A DNA stretch of 38,905 bases. Origin: CBDUBH01 sp965365345 (GTDB lineage: Bacteria > Bacteroidota > Ignavibacteria > Ignavibacteriales > SURF-24). Positions 1 to 7,945 of the stretch are shown one piece after another. Under the pieces are notes generated by a model. The model had not been told where the DNA came from. It was given only the letters and a program-made list of their open reading frames with translations, and ran no database searches. Numbering within the stretch: the stretch's first letter is position 1; each line of letters begins with the position of its first letter. The DNA is taken from positions 1 to 38,905 of the forward strand of contig CBDUBH010000024.1 in assembly GCA_965365345.1 (NCBI GenBank). Reading direction: 5' to 3'. The position numbers and the translations under genes are program-made.

Positions 1-385
1 CATATCCGCCGGCAGTGTGTGAGTATCCGAAAATTCCACCGGCAGCAGTGGCCTGTGAATTTGATTCATGACAATTTCCGTAAAGTTCCTGTTTACAAAA
101 AGCGCAGGTTCCGCATGCAATATTGAAAGGCACTAGAACATGATCACCCGGTTTTAATTTAGTAACTTCGGAACCGGTTTCTTCTACAATTCCGGTAAAT
201 TCATGCCCGAAGGTCATTCCGACTCTTGTATCGGGAACCAAACCGTGATATAAATGAAGATCGGAGCCGCAAATGCAAGTACGGGTTACACGAACAATTG
301 CATCACCGGGATGTTTTATTTCAGGGTAAGGCTTGTTAAAATCAGCACGGACTCTAAAGGGTCCGCGAAAATTCATTGCCAGCAA
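1..385 (-). CDS. Zinc-dependent alcohol dehydrogenase, MDR superfamily (3' end cut by window)
   Basis: About 128 N-terminal residues of a medium-chain NAD(P)-dependent alcohol dehydrogenase of the formaldehyde-dehydrogenase-like type; the rest lies outside the window. The translation shows the catalytic-zinc motif CICGSDLH followed by GHEFTGIVEE, then the structural-zinc cysteine cluster (ACGTCAFCKQ ... GNC). The Rossmann domain is not in the window, so the cofactor cannot be judged. I place the start at a TTG (383-385) because GGAGGG at 391-396 lies five bases before it, giving an N-terminus LLAMNFRGP; the ATG at 374-376 is the alternative but is 14 bases from that ribosome binding site. The family call is firm, but the substrate is unknown. 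No neighbour within the window suggests a pathway. Confidence 0.85.
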   Translation of the reverse strand, partial: MLAMNFRGPFRVRADFNKPYPEIKHPGDAIVRVTRTCICGSDLHLYHGLVPDTRVGMTFGHEFTGIVEETGSEVTKLKPGDHVLVPFNIACGTCAFCKQELYGNCHESNSQATAAGGIFGYSHTAGGY

Positions 386-798
386 ATTATCCCTCCGTTA
401 ATTTATATAAACTAAATTTTGCTTACTATAAATCAAAATATATTTCTTTCTGTTACAATCAATATTAAAATCCATACCGGATTAAGTTGGATAACCGGAA
501 GAAAAATTATTTAAAAGACCGGAAGATAATTTTGTTTACGATAAGCAAAATGAATTTAGGGATATTAAAATATGGATATGGTGAAAAGAATTAAAAATAT
601 TTCGAAAAGAATGCGGGAATTTTTAATCATATTTGAAATTGCTTTGAATTAAGCCGGAATGAATTTATAAGAGTTTGGCGACACTTTGGATTTATCATTT
701 CGGCTTTTTCCGTTTAATATTGTTCTCTCAAATAGTGTTTAGTAAAGTGTTCAGTTGAAATTAGGCTATTTTGAGGTTTTATTTAAAAAGGTTTTTTG
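386..798. other. Intergenic region with a possible short ORF and a long-loop hairpin
   Basis: No conventional gene is visible. A 26-codon plus-strand reading frame runs from ATG 572 to TAA 650-652 with AGGG eight bases upstream; the peptide is basic at the N-terminus (MDMVKRIKNISKRMR) and hydrophobic at the C-terminus (FLIIFEIAL). Its stop codon overlaps the left arm of an inverted repeat: 651-662 pairs with 695-706 over 12 bp with one G-U, enclosing a 32-base loop, and five T residues end the right arm. It could be a small membrane peptide with a terminator, or chance in AT-rich DNA. I give the ORF only about 0.2. Confidence 0.3.
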
Positions 799-842
799 AT
801 TTAAAAATAAAAGCGCCTCAAAACATTTAATTTTGAGGCACT
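799..842 (-). terminator. Rho-independent terminator of the tRNA gene
   Basis: On the minus strand, arms 842-831 and 823-812 form a 12-bp stem (one G-U pair) with a 7-base loop, followed by a T-rich tract (TTTTATTTTT). It lies immediately 3' of the tRNA and ends that transcript. Confidence 0.85.
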
Positions 843-845
843 TTG

Positions 846-919
846 TGGGCCCGGAAGGAATTGAACCTCCGACCCTCTGATTATGAGTCAGATGCTCTAA
901 CCAACTGAGCTACGAGCCC
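846..919 (-). tRNA. tRNA with CAU anticodon, probably tRNA-Met (elongator)
   Basis: The minus strand folds into a full cloverleaf: 7-bp acceptor GGGCTCG/CGGGCCC with one U-G pair, D stem GCTC/GAGC, anticodon stem TCTGA/TCAGA with loop CTCATAA (anticodon CAT), and T stem GGAGG/CCTTC with loop TTCAATT. The discriminator is A, and CCA is not encoded. It is not an initiator tRNA: position 1-72 is paired G-C and the three G-C pairs of the initiator anticodon stem are absent. A CAU tRNA can also be tRNA-Ile2 with lysidine at C34. Here C4-G69 resembles Ile2 but U5-G68 does not, so amino-acid identity is not fully settled. Confidence 0.93.
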
Positions 920-1012
920 GTTACAGATTTCAAAAATAACATTTATTCAGAAAATTTGCAACAGATTATTTCACAAAACTTATTTTAATCTTTACTAAAT
1001 ATTTTTAAATTA

Positions 1013-1051
1013 TGAAAAAATAAAAAAGCCGCCCATATTAAAGCGGCTTTT
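1013..1051 (-). terminator. Rho-independent terminator of the POT transporter gene
   Basis: Arms 1051-1043 and 1032-1024 pair over about 9 bp (AAAGCCGC / GCGGCTTT), with a 10-base loop, followed on the minus strand by TTTTTTATTTTTTC. It lies 17 bases after the stop codon at 1068-1070. Confidence 0.85.
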
Positions 1052-1067
1052 AAGAAATATAATAATA

Positions 1068-2354
1068 TTAATCTGCTTTTTTCGGAGCAAGAAATTTATT
1101 GTAAAGTACCAATCCGATAATTGTAGCAACTCCGATCAAACTGAAAATTATCCAAAGTGTTGAAGGCTGATTTAAGTTATCAACAAAATGAACATATAGA
1201 AATGCTCCTACCAACGCGCCAACAAAACTTCCAATAACTCCATAAAGGAAAGAATATCCTAAATACAAAGCTTTTTTGTCTTCAGGAGCGATCAATCCTA
1301 CGTAGCTGATAAATTTTGGATGAGCAGTCATTTCACCAATTGAGAAAATTGTAATTCCCAGCATGAAAACCCAAATACTTGTATCAATTGCAAGAATTGC
1401 CATTCCTAAAGTTCCGAGAGCAATTCCCGCGATCATAGTAGGTAATGCTTTTGTATTTTTTACAATATTCGAAATTATAATTTGAAGCAGAATAATTGTA
1501 CCGGCGTTTATTACTGTAACATGTTCAACATCAAATTTCCAATTTATATTTATTCCGATTGCACCAAGCGCGCCGTTAACAAAATTATTTAATGAAGTTG
1601 CATCAACATATTTTTGTACGTACCAAAGCACTGAATCAAACATTTGGAAATAAAGAATCCAAAATCCCGAATAAATTACTATCAATCCGATAAATCTTAC
1701 ATCAGTTAAAACTAAAACCGCACTTTTCAAAACTTCGCCTAAAGTTTTTGTGCTTTTTGGTTTTTGCGGCTCTTTGTAGATTAGAAAAGTAGGAATTAAC
1801 ATTGCAGAAGTTGCAATAGCAGAAGCCATCATTACATATTGCCAGCCAAAAGCATTTTTAATGTAAGGAACTAAAATCAGCGGGAATAAGAAAGCACCTA
1901 AATTTATTGACCAGTAAAAAATTCCAAATCCTAAAGTGCTGTTTTTTTCGTTTGTTTCTCTTGCTATAGTTCCTGAGATCATCGGCTTAAAAGCACCGGC
2001 TCCGACTGCCATGATCAACAAACTTCCAAAAACCATTGCGTATTCGGTAGTCTGGCTTGTAAGAAAGTATCCTAGTCCCAAAAATATAAAAGCAAAAGTT
2101 AAAACTCTTTTATATCCGAATCTGTCGCCAATTGCACCCGAAAGAATTGGAAGAATATAAAGAAGCGGTTGAATTGTACTTTTAATAACGCCGACGCTTT
2201 CCTTTGAATAAAGCAATTGATCAGTCATATAAACCGAAAGAATACTCATCATTCCGTAATATGAACCGCGTTCAAAAAATTCCATAAAAATTACCACCCA
2301 GTAATTTAAGGAAAAGGATTTAAATACCGACTTTTTTTCCAAAGTTTCTGCCAT
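1068..2354 (-). CDS. Proton-dependent oligopeptide transporter (POT/PTR2 family MFS)
   Basis: An inner-membrane, proton-coupled symporter predicted to take up di- and tripeptides. The N-terminus carries the POT signature in TM1, E25-F-F-E28-R29-G-S-Y-Y-G34 (family ExxERFxYYG), which includes the proton-coupling glutamates. An MFS loop motif GDRFGYKR follows at 76-83, then GAGAFKPMISG around 118-128, typical of the PTR2 signature. At 428 residues with roughly 12 hydrophobic segments it is somewhat shorter than many POT members. The start ATG at 2354 has AAGGGAA about nine bases upstream. It is monocistronic: its own terminator lies downstream, and the acyltransferase gene diverges from the other side of a 122-base promoter region. 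Substrate specificity cannot be read from the sequence. Confidence 0.9.
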   Translation of the reverse strand: MAETLEKKSVFKSFSLNYWVVIFMEFFERGSYYGMMSILSVYMTDQLLYSKESVGVIKSTIQPLLYILPILSGAIGDRFGYKRVLTFAFIFLGLGYFLTSQTTEYAMVFGSLLIMAVGAGAFKPMISGTIARETNEKNSTLGFGIFYWSINLGAFLFPLILVPYIKNAFGWQYVMMASAIATSAMLIPTFLIYKEPQKPKSTKTLGEVLKSAVLVLTDVRFIGLIVIYSGFWILYFQMFDSVLWYVQKYVDATSLNNFVNGALGAIGININWKFDVEHVTVINAGTIILLQIIISNIVKNTKALPTMIAGIALGTLGMAILAIDTSIWVFMLGITIFSIGEMTAHPKFISYVGLIAPEDKKALYLGYSFLYGVIGSFVGALVGAFLYVHFVDNLNQPSTLWIIFSLIGVATIIGLVLYNKFLAPKKAD

Positions 2355-2476
2355 AAAAATTCCCTTTAATTAAAGATGTTCAAAGATAAGAAATTTAAAT
2401 TACACTTATAAATGTTTAATTAATAAAATTATATTTTTATATTTACTTTTTATTTCAAAAGGAAATTTGATTCAGA

Positions 2477-3274
2477 ATGAACTACTCGGATTTGAAAATT
2501 TTGGCTGAAAATGATTATTACCGTTCGGAAAATAATTTTAATTCTCTTATACCTGAATTAACTTTTTACCCGGTTCTTGGTAAAGTAATTTACGATGGCG
2601 GTAAATTGGCGCGGCAGGGAAATTATGACGCAAAACAATGGGAGATGTCAAGTTACAGAATTTTCAAAGGTCTTGAAGAGTCCGGAGTAAAATTTGAATT
2701 ATCAGGATTGAAAAATATTTATTCTTTTGATGGACCCGCAGTTTTCGTTTCAAATCACATGAGCACATTGGAAACGGTTGTACTCCCTTTTATTATTAAT
2801 CCGGTTAAAAAAGTAACTTTCGTAGTAAAACAGGAACTTCTTGATTATCCTTATTTTGGCGATCTTTTAGGCGCAAGAGATCCAATTGTAGTAGGTAGAA
2901 ATAATCCGCGTGAAGATCTCGTAAAAGTAATGGAAGAAGGCGCTGAAAAACTAAGCAAAGGAATTTCAATAATTATTTTTCCGCAAAAAACACGCAGCAG
3001 CAAATTTGAACCGGAAAATTTTAATACTCTTGGAATCAAACTTGCGAAAAAATCAAATGCGTATGTTGTCCCGGTTGCTTTGGTAACTGATGCCTGGGGA
3101 AACGGAAAAATAATTAAAGATATCGGTAAAATTGATACAAATAAAATTGTTCATATCGATTTCGGAACGCCGTTTAAAGTTGAAAAGAATGGAGCCGAAG
3201 AACATCAAAAAGTTTTAAATCATATTGAACAAAAATTAATTGAATGGGGAAGAGAAGATTGTATAGTTAAATAA
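2477..3274 (+). CDS. PlsC-like lysophospholipid acyltransferase with atypical motifs
   Basis: Likely transfers an acyl chain to a lysophospholipid or related acceptor at the membrane. The PlsC (AGPAT) block I appears as SNHMSTLE, with H94 and E99, so it is HX4E instead of the usual HX4D. Block III reads IIFPQKTRSS (167-175), where the family has FPEGTRS, so both the Glu and the Gly are replaced. The IVVG stretch near 137 fits the region before block II, and VVPVAL (197-202) fits block IV. At 265 residues the size is normal and I see no signal peptide. AAGGAAA at 2457-2463 is the probable ribosome binding site. It is divergent from the POT gene. The changed motifs make the exact substrate, and even activity, uncertain. 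Confidence 0.8.
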   Translation: MNYSDLKILAENDYYRSENNFNSLIPELTFYPVLGKVIYDGGKLARQGNYDAKQWEMSSYRIFKGLEESGVKFELSGLKNIYSFDGPAVFVSNHMSTLETVVLPFIINPVKKVTFVVKQELLDYPYFGDLLGARDPIVVGRNNPREDLVKVMEEGAEKLSKGISIIIFPQKTRSSKFEPENFNTLGIKLAKKSNAYVVPVALVTDAWGNGKIIKDIGKIDTNKIVHIDFGTPFKVEKNGAEEHQKVLNHIEQKLIEWGREDCIVK

Positions 3275-3606
3275 AACTTCAAATTTATTATTTATCTTTT
3301 TTATTATTTATCTTTAAGTCAAAATATTTATTAACCATTAATATTATTAACTACTCAAATTTAAACTTTATATCTAACTTAATTCAATAAATCATTAAAA
3401 TTCATTCTTTATAAATCCAACTACGAGAAATTCTTTTCCCCATATTCAAATAGAAAAATTTTCTTGTGATCTAAAATTTTTACTTAACACAAAAAAAGTT
3501 GCGGCAGCAAAAAATAAAATTCTGAATTTGAAATTCATTTTTGATAAATTGAAGTTTGAGCCTAATAAATATAATCATAAATAATTTTTTTTGTTGTTAA
3601 ATAAAT
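3275..3606. other. Intergenic region upstream of the LD-carboxypeptidase gene
   Basis: Very AT-rich, with no gene and no clear terminator for the acyltransferase. It holds a tandem duplication of a 16-base unit (see repeat at 3285-3316). A TATAAT at 3570-3575 lies 31 bases before the next start codon and could be a -10 box; TTGAAG at 3550-3555 is only 14 bases away, so no convincing -35 is present. Confidence 0.4.
3285..3316. repeat. Tandem duplication of a 16-base AT-rich unit
   Basis: TTATTATTTATCTTTT at 3285-3300 is repeated at 3301-3316 with one mismatch at the last base. It is low-complexity DNA just after the acyltransferase stop codon, and probably arose by slippage. Confidence 0.7.
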
Positions 3607-4548
3607 ATGAAAATCATAAAACCGCAAAAACTTCAAAAAGGCGATACTATCGGAATAATTGCGCCCGCTTCAAATACTGATGATTTTACGAGAATTGAAA
3701 AAGGCGTTAGATATTTTGAAAGTTTGAGCTACAAAGTTAAACTTGGTAAAAGCATAAAAAAAGTTCACGGATATTTGGCGGGAAAAGATGAATTAAGATT
3801 GAACGATATTCACGAAATGTTTTCGGATAAAAATATTAAAGCGATATTTTGCGTTCGCGGCGGTTACGGTTCTGCAAGATTGCTTAACAAAATTGATTAT
3901 AATTTGATCAGAAAAAATCCAAAAATTTTCGTTGGTTACAGCGATATTACCGCTTTGCAAATGGCGTTTTTGAAAAAATGCGGACTTGTAACTTTTGCCG
4001 GACCGATGGTTGCGGTTGATTTTTGGAATGAAGTAAATTCTTTTACAGAAGAAAATTTTTGGAAAATCGTAACTTCAGAAAAATCAAGCGGCAAAATTGA
4101 AAATCCCAAAAATCAAAAATTGAAAATTCTGAAAAAAGGAATCTCAGAAGGGAAATTAATCGGTGGAAATTTATCCTTAATTTGTTCGCTTTTGGGAACG
4201 GAATTTCTTCCATCATTTAAAAATAAAATTTTGCTGCTTGAAGAAGTTGCCGAAAAGCCGTATAAAATTGACAGAATGTTAAATCAACTTTTACTTTCAA
4301 AAAATCTTGATGAAATCAGTGGAATTATTTTAGGCGATTTTTCAGATTGCGAAGAAACCGACATTTCAAAAAAAACGCTTACTTTAAAAGAAGTTTTAAA
4401 AGATTTTGTTGATAAAATTGATGTTCCTGTAATTTCAAATTTTGCTCACGGACATATCAAATCAAATTTAACAATGGCATTCGGAATAAATTATAAAATT
4501 GATGCAGATAAAGGGGCAGTTGAAATTTTGGAAAATGCAGTAGAGTAA
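3607..4548 (+). CDS. Muramoyltetrapeptide (LD-) carboxypeptidase, peptidase family S66
   Basis: Removes the terminal D-alanine from tetrapeptides in peptidoglycan recycling. The catalytic Ser-Glu-His triad of family S66 can be located: S112 in GYSDIT, a glutamate in LLLEEVAEKPYKIDRM (E212 or E213), and H283 in NFAHGHIKSN. The N-terminal KGDTIGIIAPAS (11-22) and VRGGYGSARLL (83-93) are conserved family blocks. At 313 residues it is full length, and there is no signal peptide, consistent with a cytoplasmic recycling enzyme. No strong ribosome binding site is seen before ATG 3607. It is followed by a heptamer array and a palindromic terminator, so it appears monocistronic. Confidence 0.92.
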   Translation: MKIIKPQKLQKGDTIGIIAPASNTDDFTRIEKGVRYFESLSYKVKLGKSIKKVHGYLAGKDELRLNDIHEMFSDKNIKAIFCVRGGYGSARLLNKIDYNLIRKNPKIFVGYSDITALQMAFLKKCGLVTFAGPMVAVDFWNEVNSFTEENFWKIVTSEKSSGKIENPKNQKLKILKKGISEGKLIGGNLSLICSLLGTEFLPSFKNKILLLEEVAEKPYKIDRMLNQLLLSKNLDEISGIILGDFSDCEETDISKKTLTLKEVLKDFVDKIDVPVISNFAHGHIKSNLTMAFGINYKIDADKGAVEILENAVE

Positions 4549-4576
4549 ATTTAGAATTTAGAATTCAAAATTTAAT
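4549..4576. repeat. Heptamer-period array starting at the base after the stop codon
   Basis: Four consecutive 7-base units, ATTTAGA, ATTTAGA, ATTCAAA and ATTTAAT, begin at the first base after the TAA of the LD-carboxypeptidase gene. The unit is a phase shift of the TTTAGAA/TGTAGAA unit at 12225-12252. Confidence 0.65.
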
Positions 4577-4582
4577 ATAGTT

Positions 4583-4638
4583 ATTCCGGCTTGTCCGCCT
4601 TGGCCAGAATTAATTCGGACAGGTCCGGAATCTTTTTT
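4583..4638 (+). terminator. Nested palindrome with T-tract; member of a dispersed repeat family, probable terminator
   Basis: The outer arms ATTCCGG (4583-4589) and CCGGAAT (4625-4631) enclose inner arms TGTCCG (4592-4597) and CGGACA (4616-4621) around an 18-base loop. CTTTTTTGTTTTTTC follows. The outer half matches the GTCATTCCGG palindromes at 10397 and 12287, split here by about 30 extra bases. It probably terminates the LD-carboxypeptidase transcript. The remaining spacer, 4639-4906, is AT-rich and should hold the hydG promoter, but I cannot fix its boxes. Confidence 0.65.
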
Positions 4639-4906
4639 GTTTTTTCTTAAATCCCATGCAGCGTCCCGGTGAATACTGTACTTACAAGAATAATATATGT
4701 AAATCCTTTTCAATTTTCCATTCTTAACTTTCCTCAAATATGAGAATCATATTAGCATTTCCAGATTTTAAAATTCGAAAATTAAAACTTTTCTTTCTCT
4801 TTTTTAAGAAAATCAAACAAAAAACCGTAAAAATTTCATAAAAATAAGACTTTTAGTGTGGTATATTTATTGTTATATCAACTTAAAGTTCATTTAAGAG
4901 GTTTTT

Positions 4907-6298
4907 ATGGAATTTATAGATGAAGGATTGATTTCCGGTCTAATTGAAGATAAATCTTTAAACGACGAAAATTATCAGCGCGAAATTATACAAAAAGCAA
5001 AATCCGCACAAGGTTTAACTTTACGCGAAAGCGCCGCGCTTTTAAATATAAATTCCGAAGAAATTCTCGATGAACTTTTTCACACTGCAAAAGAAGTTAA
5101 AGAAAAAATTTACGGAAACCGTTTAGTTCTATTTGCTCCGCTTTATATTTCAAATTTGTGCGTGAATAATTGTCTTTATTGCGCATTCCGCAGAGATAAT
5201 AAATCATTAAAAAGAAAAACTTTATCACTTCAGGAAATTGAAGATGAAACGAAATATTTGGTTTCACAAGGTCATAAAAGAGTTTTGCTTGTAACGGGCG
5301 AGCATCCGAAAAGATCGGAAATAAATTTTGTGGGCGAGGCAGTCAACACAATTTATAAAGTTCAAACCGGAAACGGAAATATTCGCAGAATAAATGTAAA
5401 TACAGCGCCGCTTTCTTTAGATGATTTCAGGACTTTACATAGTTTCAAAATCGGAACTTACCAATGTTTTCAGGAAACTTATCATTACGAAACTTATAAA
5501 ATCATGCATCCGGACGGTCCAAAAAGTGATTTTGCTTTCAGACTTTACGCTATGGATCGCGCAATTCAAGCGGGCATTGATGATGTTGGAATCGGAGCGC
5601 TTTTCGGATTAACGGATTTCAGATTTGAAACTTTATCTTTGTTAAGTCACGCATTTTATTTAGATAATACATACGGAATTGGTCCGCATACGATTTCAAT
5701 ACCAAGAATTGAGCCGGCTTTTAATGCGCCTGCTGCTGAACATATTCCGCATGCAGTTAACGATAAAAATTTCAAAAAGTTGATTGCCGTAATCCGTTTG
5801 GCGGTTCCTTACACGGGAATAATTTTATCGACACGCGAGCGCGCAGAATTACGCAGAGATCTTTTTACTGTTGGAGTTTCCCAAATCAGCGCAGGAAGCA
5901 GAACTTCGCCAGGCGCTTATAAAGAATCTCAGGAAAGTCTTGAAAAACACGATATGGAACAATTTCAACTTGGCGATCACAGATCTCTTGATGAAGTTGT
6001 AAAAGATTGCTGCGAATTAGGTTATATGCCGAGTTTTTGTACTGCATGTTACAGAAGTGAAAGAACGGGCGATAGATTTATGGAACTTGCAAAAACCGGA
6101 AACATCGGAAAAATTTGTGTTCCGAATGCGCTTTCTACTTTTAAAGAATATTTAAATGATTTTGCAACTGATGAAACTAAAAATAAAGGGAACGAATTCT
6201 TAAATTCCGAAATTCAAAAAGTTGACAAAAAAACCAGAACAAAAGTTGAAAAGATGATTGAAAAAGTTGATAACGGTGAAAGGGATGTTTTCTTTTAG
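4907..6298 (+). CDS. hydG: [FeFe]-hydrogenase H-cluster maturase HydG (radical SAM tyrosine lyase)
   Basis: HydG cleaves tyrosine to supply the CO and CN ligands, as an Fe-CO-CN unit, for the H-cluster of [FeFe] hydrogenase. The radical-SAM cluster motif CX3CX2C is present as C85-VNN-C89-LY-C92. The feature that separates HydG from its relative ThiH, a C-terminal CX2CX22C auxiliary cluster, is intact: C378, C381, C404 with exactly 22 residues between the last two. At 463 residues it has the normal size. The start ATG 4907 has AAGAGG about seven bases upstream. hydE follows eight bases after the stop, so the two are co-transcribed. No hydF and no hydrogenase subunit is present in the window. 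Confidence 0.96.
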   Translation: MEFIDEGLISGLIEDKSLNDENYQREIIQKAKSAQGLTLRESAALLNINSEEILDELFHTAKEVKEKIYGNRLVLFAPLYISNLCVNNCLYCAFRRDNKSLKRKTLSLQEIEDETKYLVSQGHKRVLLVTGEHPKRSEINFVGEAVNTIYKVQTGNGNIRRINVNTAPLSLDDFRTLHSFKIGTYQCFQETYHYETYKIMHPDGPKSDFAFRLYAMDRAIQAGIDDVGIGALFGLTDFRFETLSLLSHAFYLDNTYGIGPHTISIPRIEPAFNAPAAEHIPHAVNDKNFKKLIAVIRLAVPYTGIILSTRERAELRRDLFTVGVSQISAGSRTSPGAYKESQESLEKHDMEQFQLGDHRSLDEVVKDCCELGYMPSFCTACYRSERTGDRFMELAKTGNIGKICVPNALSTFKEYLNDFATDETKNKGNEFLNSEIQKVDKKTRTKVEKMIEKVDNGERDVFF

Positions 6299-6306
6299 GC
6301 AATTTT

Positions 6307-7341
6307 ATGAAATTGGAAAACATTCTAAATAAAAGGGAATTATCGAAAGAAGATATAATTTATCTTTTGGAAATATCGGATTTCAGAAGTGAACGCAGAC
6401 TTTTTGAATATGCCGATGAAACCAGAAGAAAATTTTGCGGTGATGAAGTTCATCTTCGCGGAATTATAGAATTTTCAAATTATTGTGAAAATAATTGCGA
6501 ATATTGCGGAATAAGAAAAGATAATTCTTCGATTGAAAGATACAGAATGAATGCCGATGAAATTATAAACTCGGCTAAACAAATTTCAAATGCCGGAATA
6601 AGAACATTAATTTTGCAATCCGGAAATGATGATTTTTTTGATGCTGATCAAATTTCTTATATAATTTATTCTATTAAAAATAACACTGATGTTTCAATAA
6701 ATTTAAGTCTTGGCGAACGAAGTTTTGAAGAATATAAAACTTGGAAATATGCCGGGGCCGATCGTTACATTTTAAAATATGAATCATCAGATGAAATTCT
6801 TGATCCCGGAATTTTAAATAAGAAAAAAGAAAATTTATTGATGCTTAAAGATCTGGGGTATTCAACAGGAATTTCACTTTTGATCGGATTGCCGAATCAA
6901 ACGAATGAAAAAATAGCTGATAAAATTCTTTTCGCAAAAGAAACGGGAATAGATTTTATTTCGTTAAATCCGTTTATTCCTGCGCCTAACACGCCATTCA
7001 GAAATAACAGAGTAGGAAGTGTTGAACTAACTTTAAAAGCAATTTCCGTGGCGCGCATTTTACTTAAAAATTCATTGATCCCGGCAACTGCCGCAATTGC
7101 CGCAATAGATTCTTTAGGAAGGGAAAAAGCACTACGCGCAGGCGCAAATATGGTAATTCCGAATTTCACTCCGAAAAATTACAAAGAAAAATATTCTGTT
7201 TATCCGCACAAAAAATATCTAGTTGAAGATCCATTAAGCGGAAGTTCTTATATAGAATATCTTTTAAATTCGCTAGGCAGAAAAGCAGTAAGTTCTTACG
7301 ATGCTGTAAAAGATTCCGAAAACTACTCACAAATATTTTGA
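6307..7341 (+). CDS. hydE: [FeFe]-hydrogenase H-cluster maturase HydE (radical SAM)
   Basis: HydE is the second radical-SAM maturase of the H-cluster and acts on an organometallic precursor delivered by HydG. The motif C60-ENN-C64-EY-C67 binds the SAM cluster, and the BioB-like barrel continues through SLLIGLPNQ around 195-203 and NPFIPAPNTPF around 220-231. The only other cysteine is C44, so the non-essential C-terminal auxiliary cluster seen in some HydE proteins is absent. Sequence alone would also allow PylB or another BioB-like enzyme, but the position directly after hydG, with an eight-base gap, decides for HydE. The ribosome binding site is weak (AGGCAA). No terminator follows within the 87-base spacer to the next gene. 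Confidence 0.93.
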   Translation: MKLENILNKRELSKEDIIYLLEISDFRSERRLFEYADETRRKFCGDEVHLRGIIEFSNYCENNCEYCGIRKDNSSIERYRMNADEIINSAKQISNAGIRTLILQSGNDDFFDADQISYIIYSIKNNTDVSINLSLGERSFEEYKTWKYAGADRYILKYESSDEILDPGILNKKKENLLMLKDLGYSTGISLLIGLPNQTNEKIADKILFAKETGIDFISLNPFIPAPNTPFRNNRVGSVELTLKAISVARILLKNSLIPATAAIAAIDSLGREKALRAGANMVIPNFTPKNYKEKYSVYPHKKYLVEDPLSGSSYIEYLLNSLGRKAVSSYDAVKDSENYSQIF

Positions 7342-7428
7342 TTTAATTTCTAAAAGAAGTTAAATTATCCAAATTAAAATAAAAAATTTCTTATCTTAAA
7401 TTTAATAAAAACCATTGGAGAATTTTCC

Positions 7429-7944
7429 GTGAAAAAAAGTTTTATTCTTGTTTCGATGTTTTTGATTTTAGCGTTTGGATTTTTCGGCTGTTCAACAAAA
7501 AGTGCCGAGGAATTATACAATGAGGGATTGCTTAACCAGAAAGAGCAAAATTATGAACAGGCTGTTGATCTTTTTGAAAAAGCAGGAGATAAAGATTCTG
7601 ATGGGAAATTTGCGCCTAAAGCATATCTTGAGATCGCAACAATTTATTATGCGGGAAATATAAAAAATATTTCCAAAGAAGAATCTTTTTCAAAAGCGAT
7701 AACTTATTACGAAAAAGTTTATGAGAATTATCCGCAGTCAGAACAGGCGCCACGATCATTGTTTATGAAAGGATTTATTGAATCCAACGAGCAAAATAAT
7801 TTCGAAGCGGCAACAAAAACTTTTAACGAATTTTTAGAAAAATATCCCAATAATGAAATGGCTGAAGCTGCAAAAGCAGAACTTGAAAATATGGGACTTT
7901 CTCCTGATGAAGTTTTAAATAAAAAAGTTGGAAGCGCAAAATAA
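7429..7944 (+). CDS. TPR-containing lipoprotein (BamD/YbgF-like tetratricopeptide protein)
   Basis: A 171-residue lipoprotein: a lysine-rich start, a hydrophobic stretch, and lipobox GFFGC with the lipidated Cys at 21. The mature part is built of tetratricopeptide-like helix pairs, for example AEELYNEGLLNQKEQNYEQA (26-45), a repeat around 77-100 containing AITYYEKVYENYPQSEQAP, and one around 110-140 with FNEFLEKYPNNEMAEAA. These resemble BamD and YbgF, scaffolds of the outer-membrane or periplasmic complexes. The start is a GTG at 7429 with GGAGAA about nine bases upstream. It ends just before the DUF58 gene, suggesting co-expression. The precise partner is unknown; it is shorter than BamD proper. 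Confidence 0.82.
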   Translation: MKKSFILVSMFLILAFGFFGCSTKSAEELYNEGLLNQKEQNYEQAVDLFEKAGDKDSDGKFAPKAYLEIATIYYAGNIKNISKEESFSKAITYYEKVYENYPQSEQAPRSLFMKGFIESNEQNNFEAATKTFNEFLEKYPNNEMAEAAKAELENMGLSPDEVLNKKVGSAK

Positions 7945-7945
7945 T

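Noticed and set aside
846..919. Initiator tRNA-fMet as identity of the CAU tRNA
   Set aside because: Position 1-72 is a G-C pair and the anticodon stem lacks the three G-C pairs of initiators.
4907..6298. ThiH (thiamine synthesis tyrosine lyase) as identity of the first radical-SAM gene
   Set aside because: The C-terminal CX2CX22C cluster and the adjoining hydE fit HydG; no thiamine synthesis genes are nearby.
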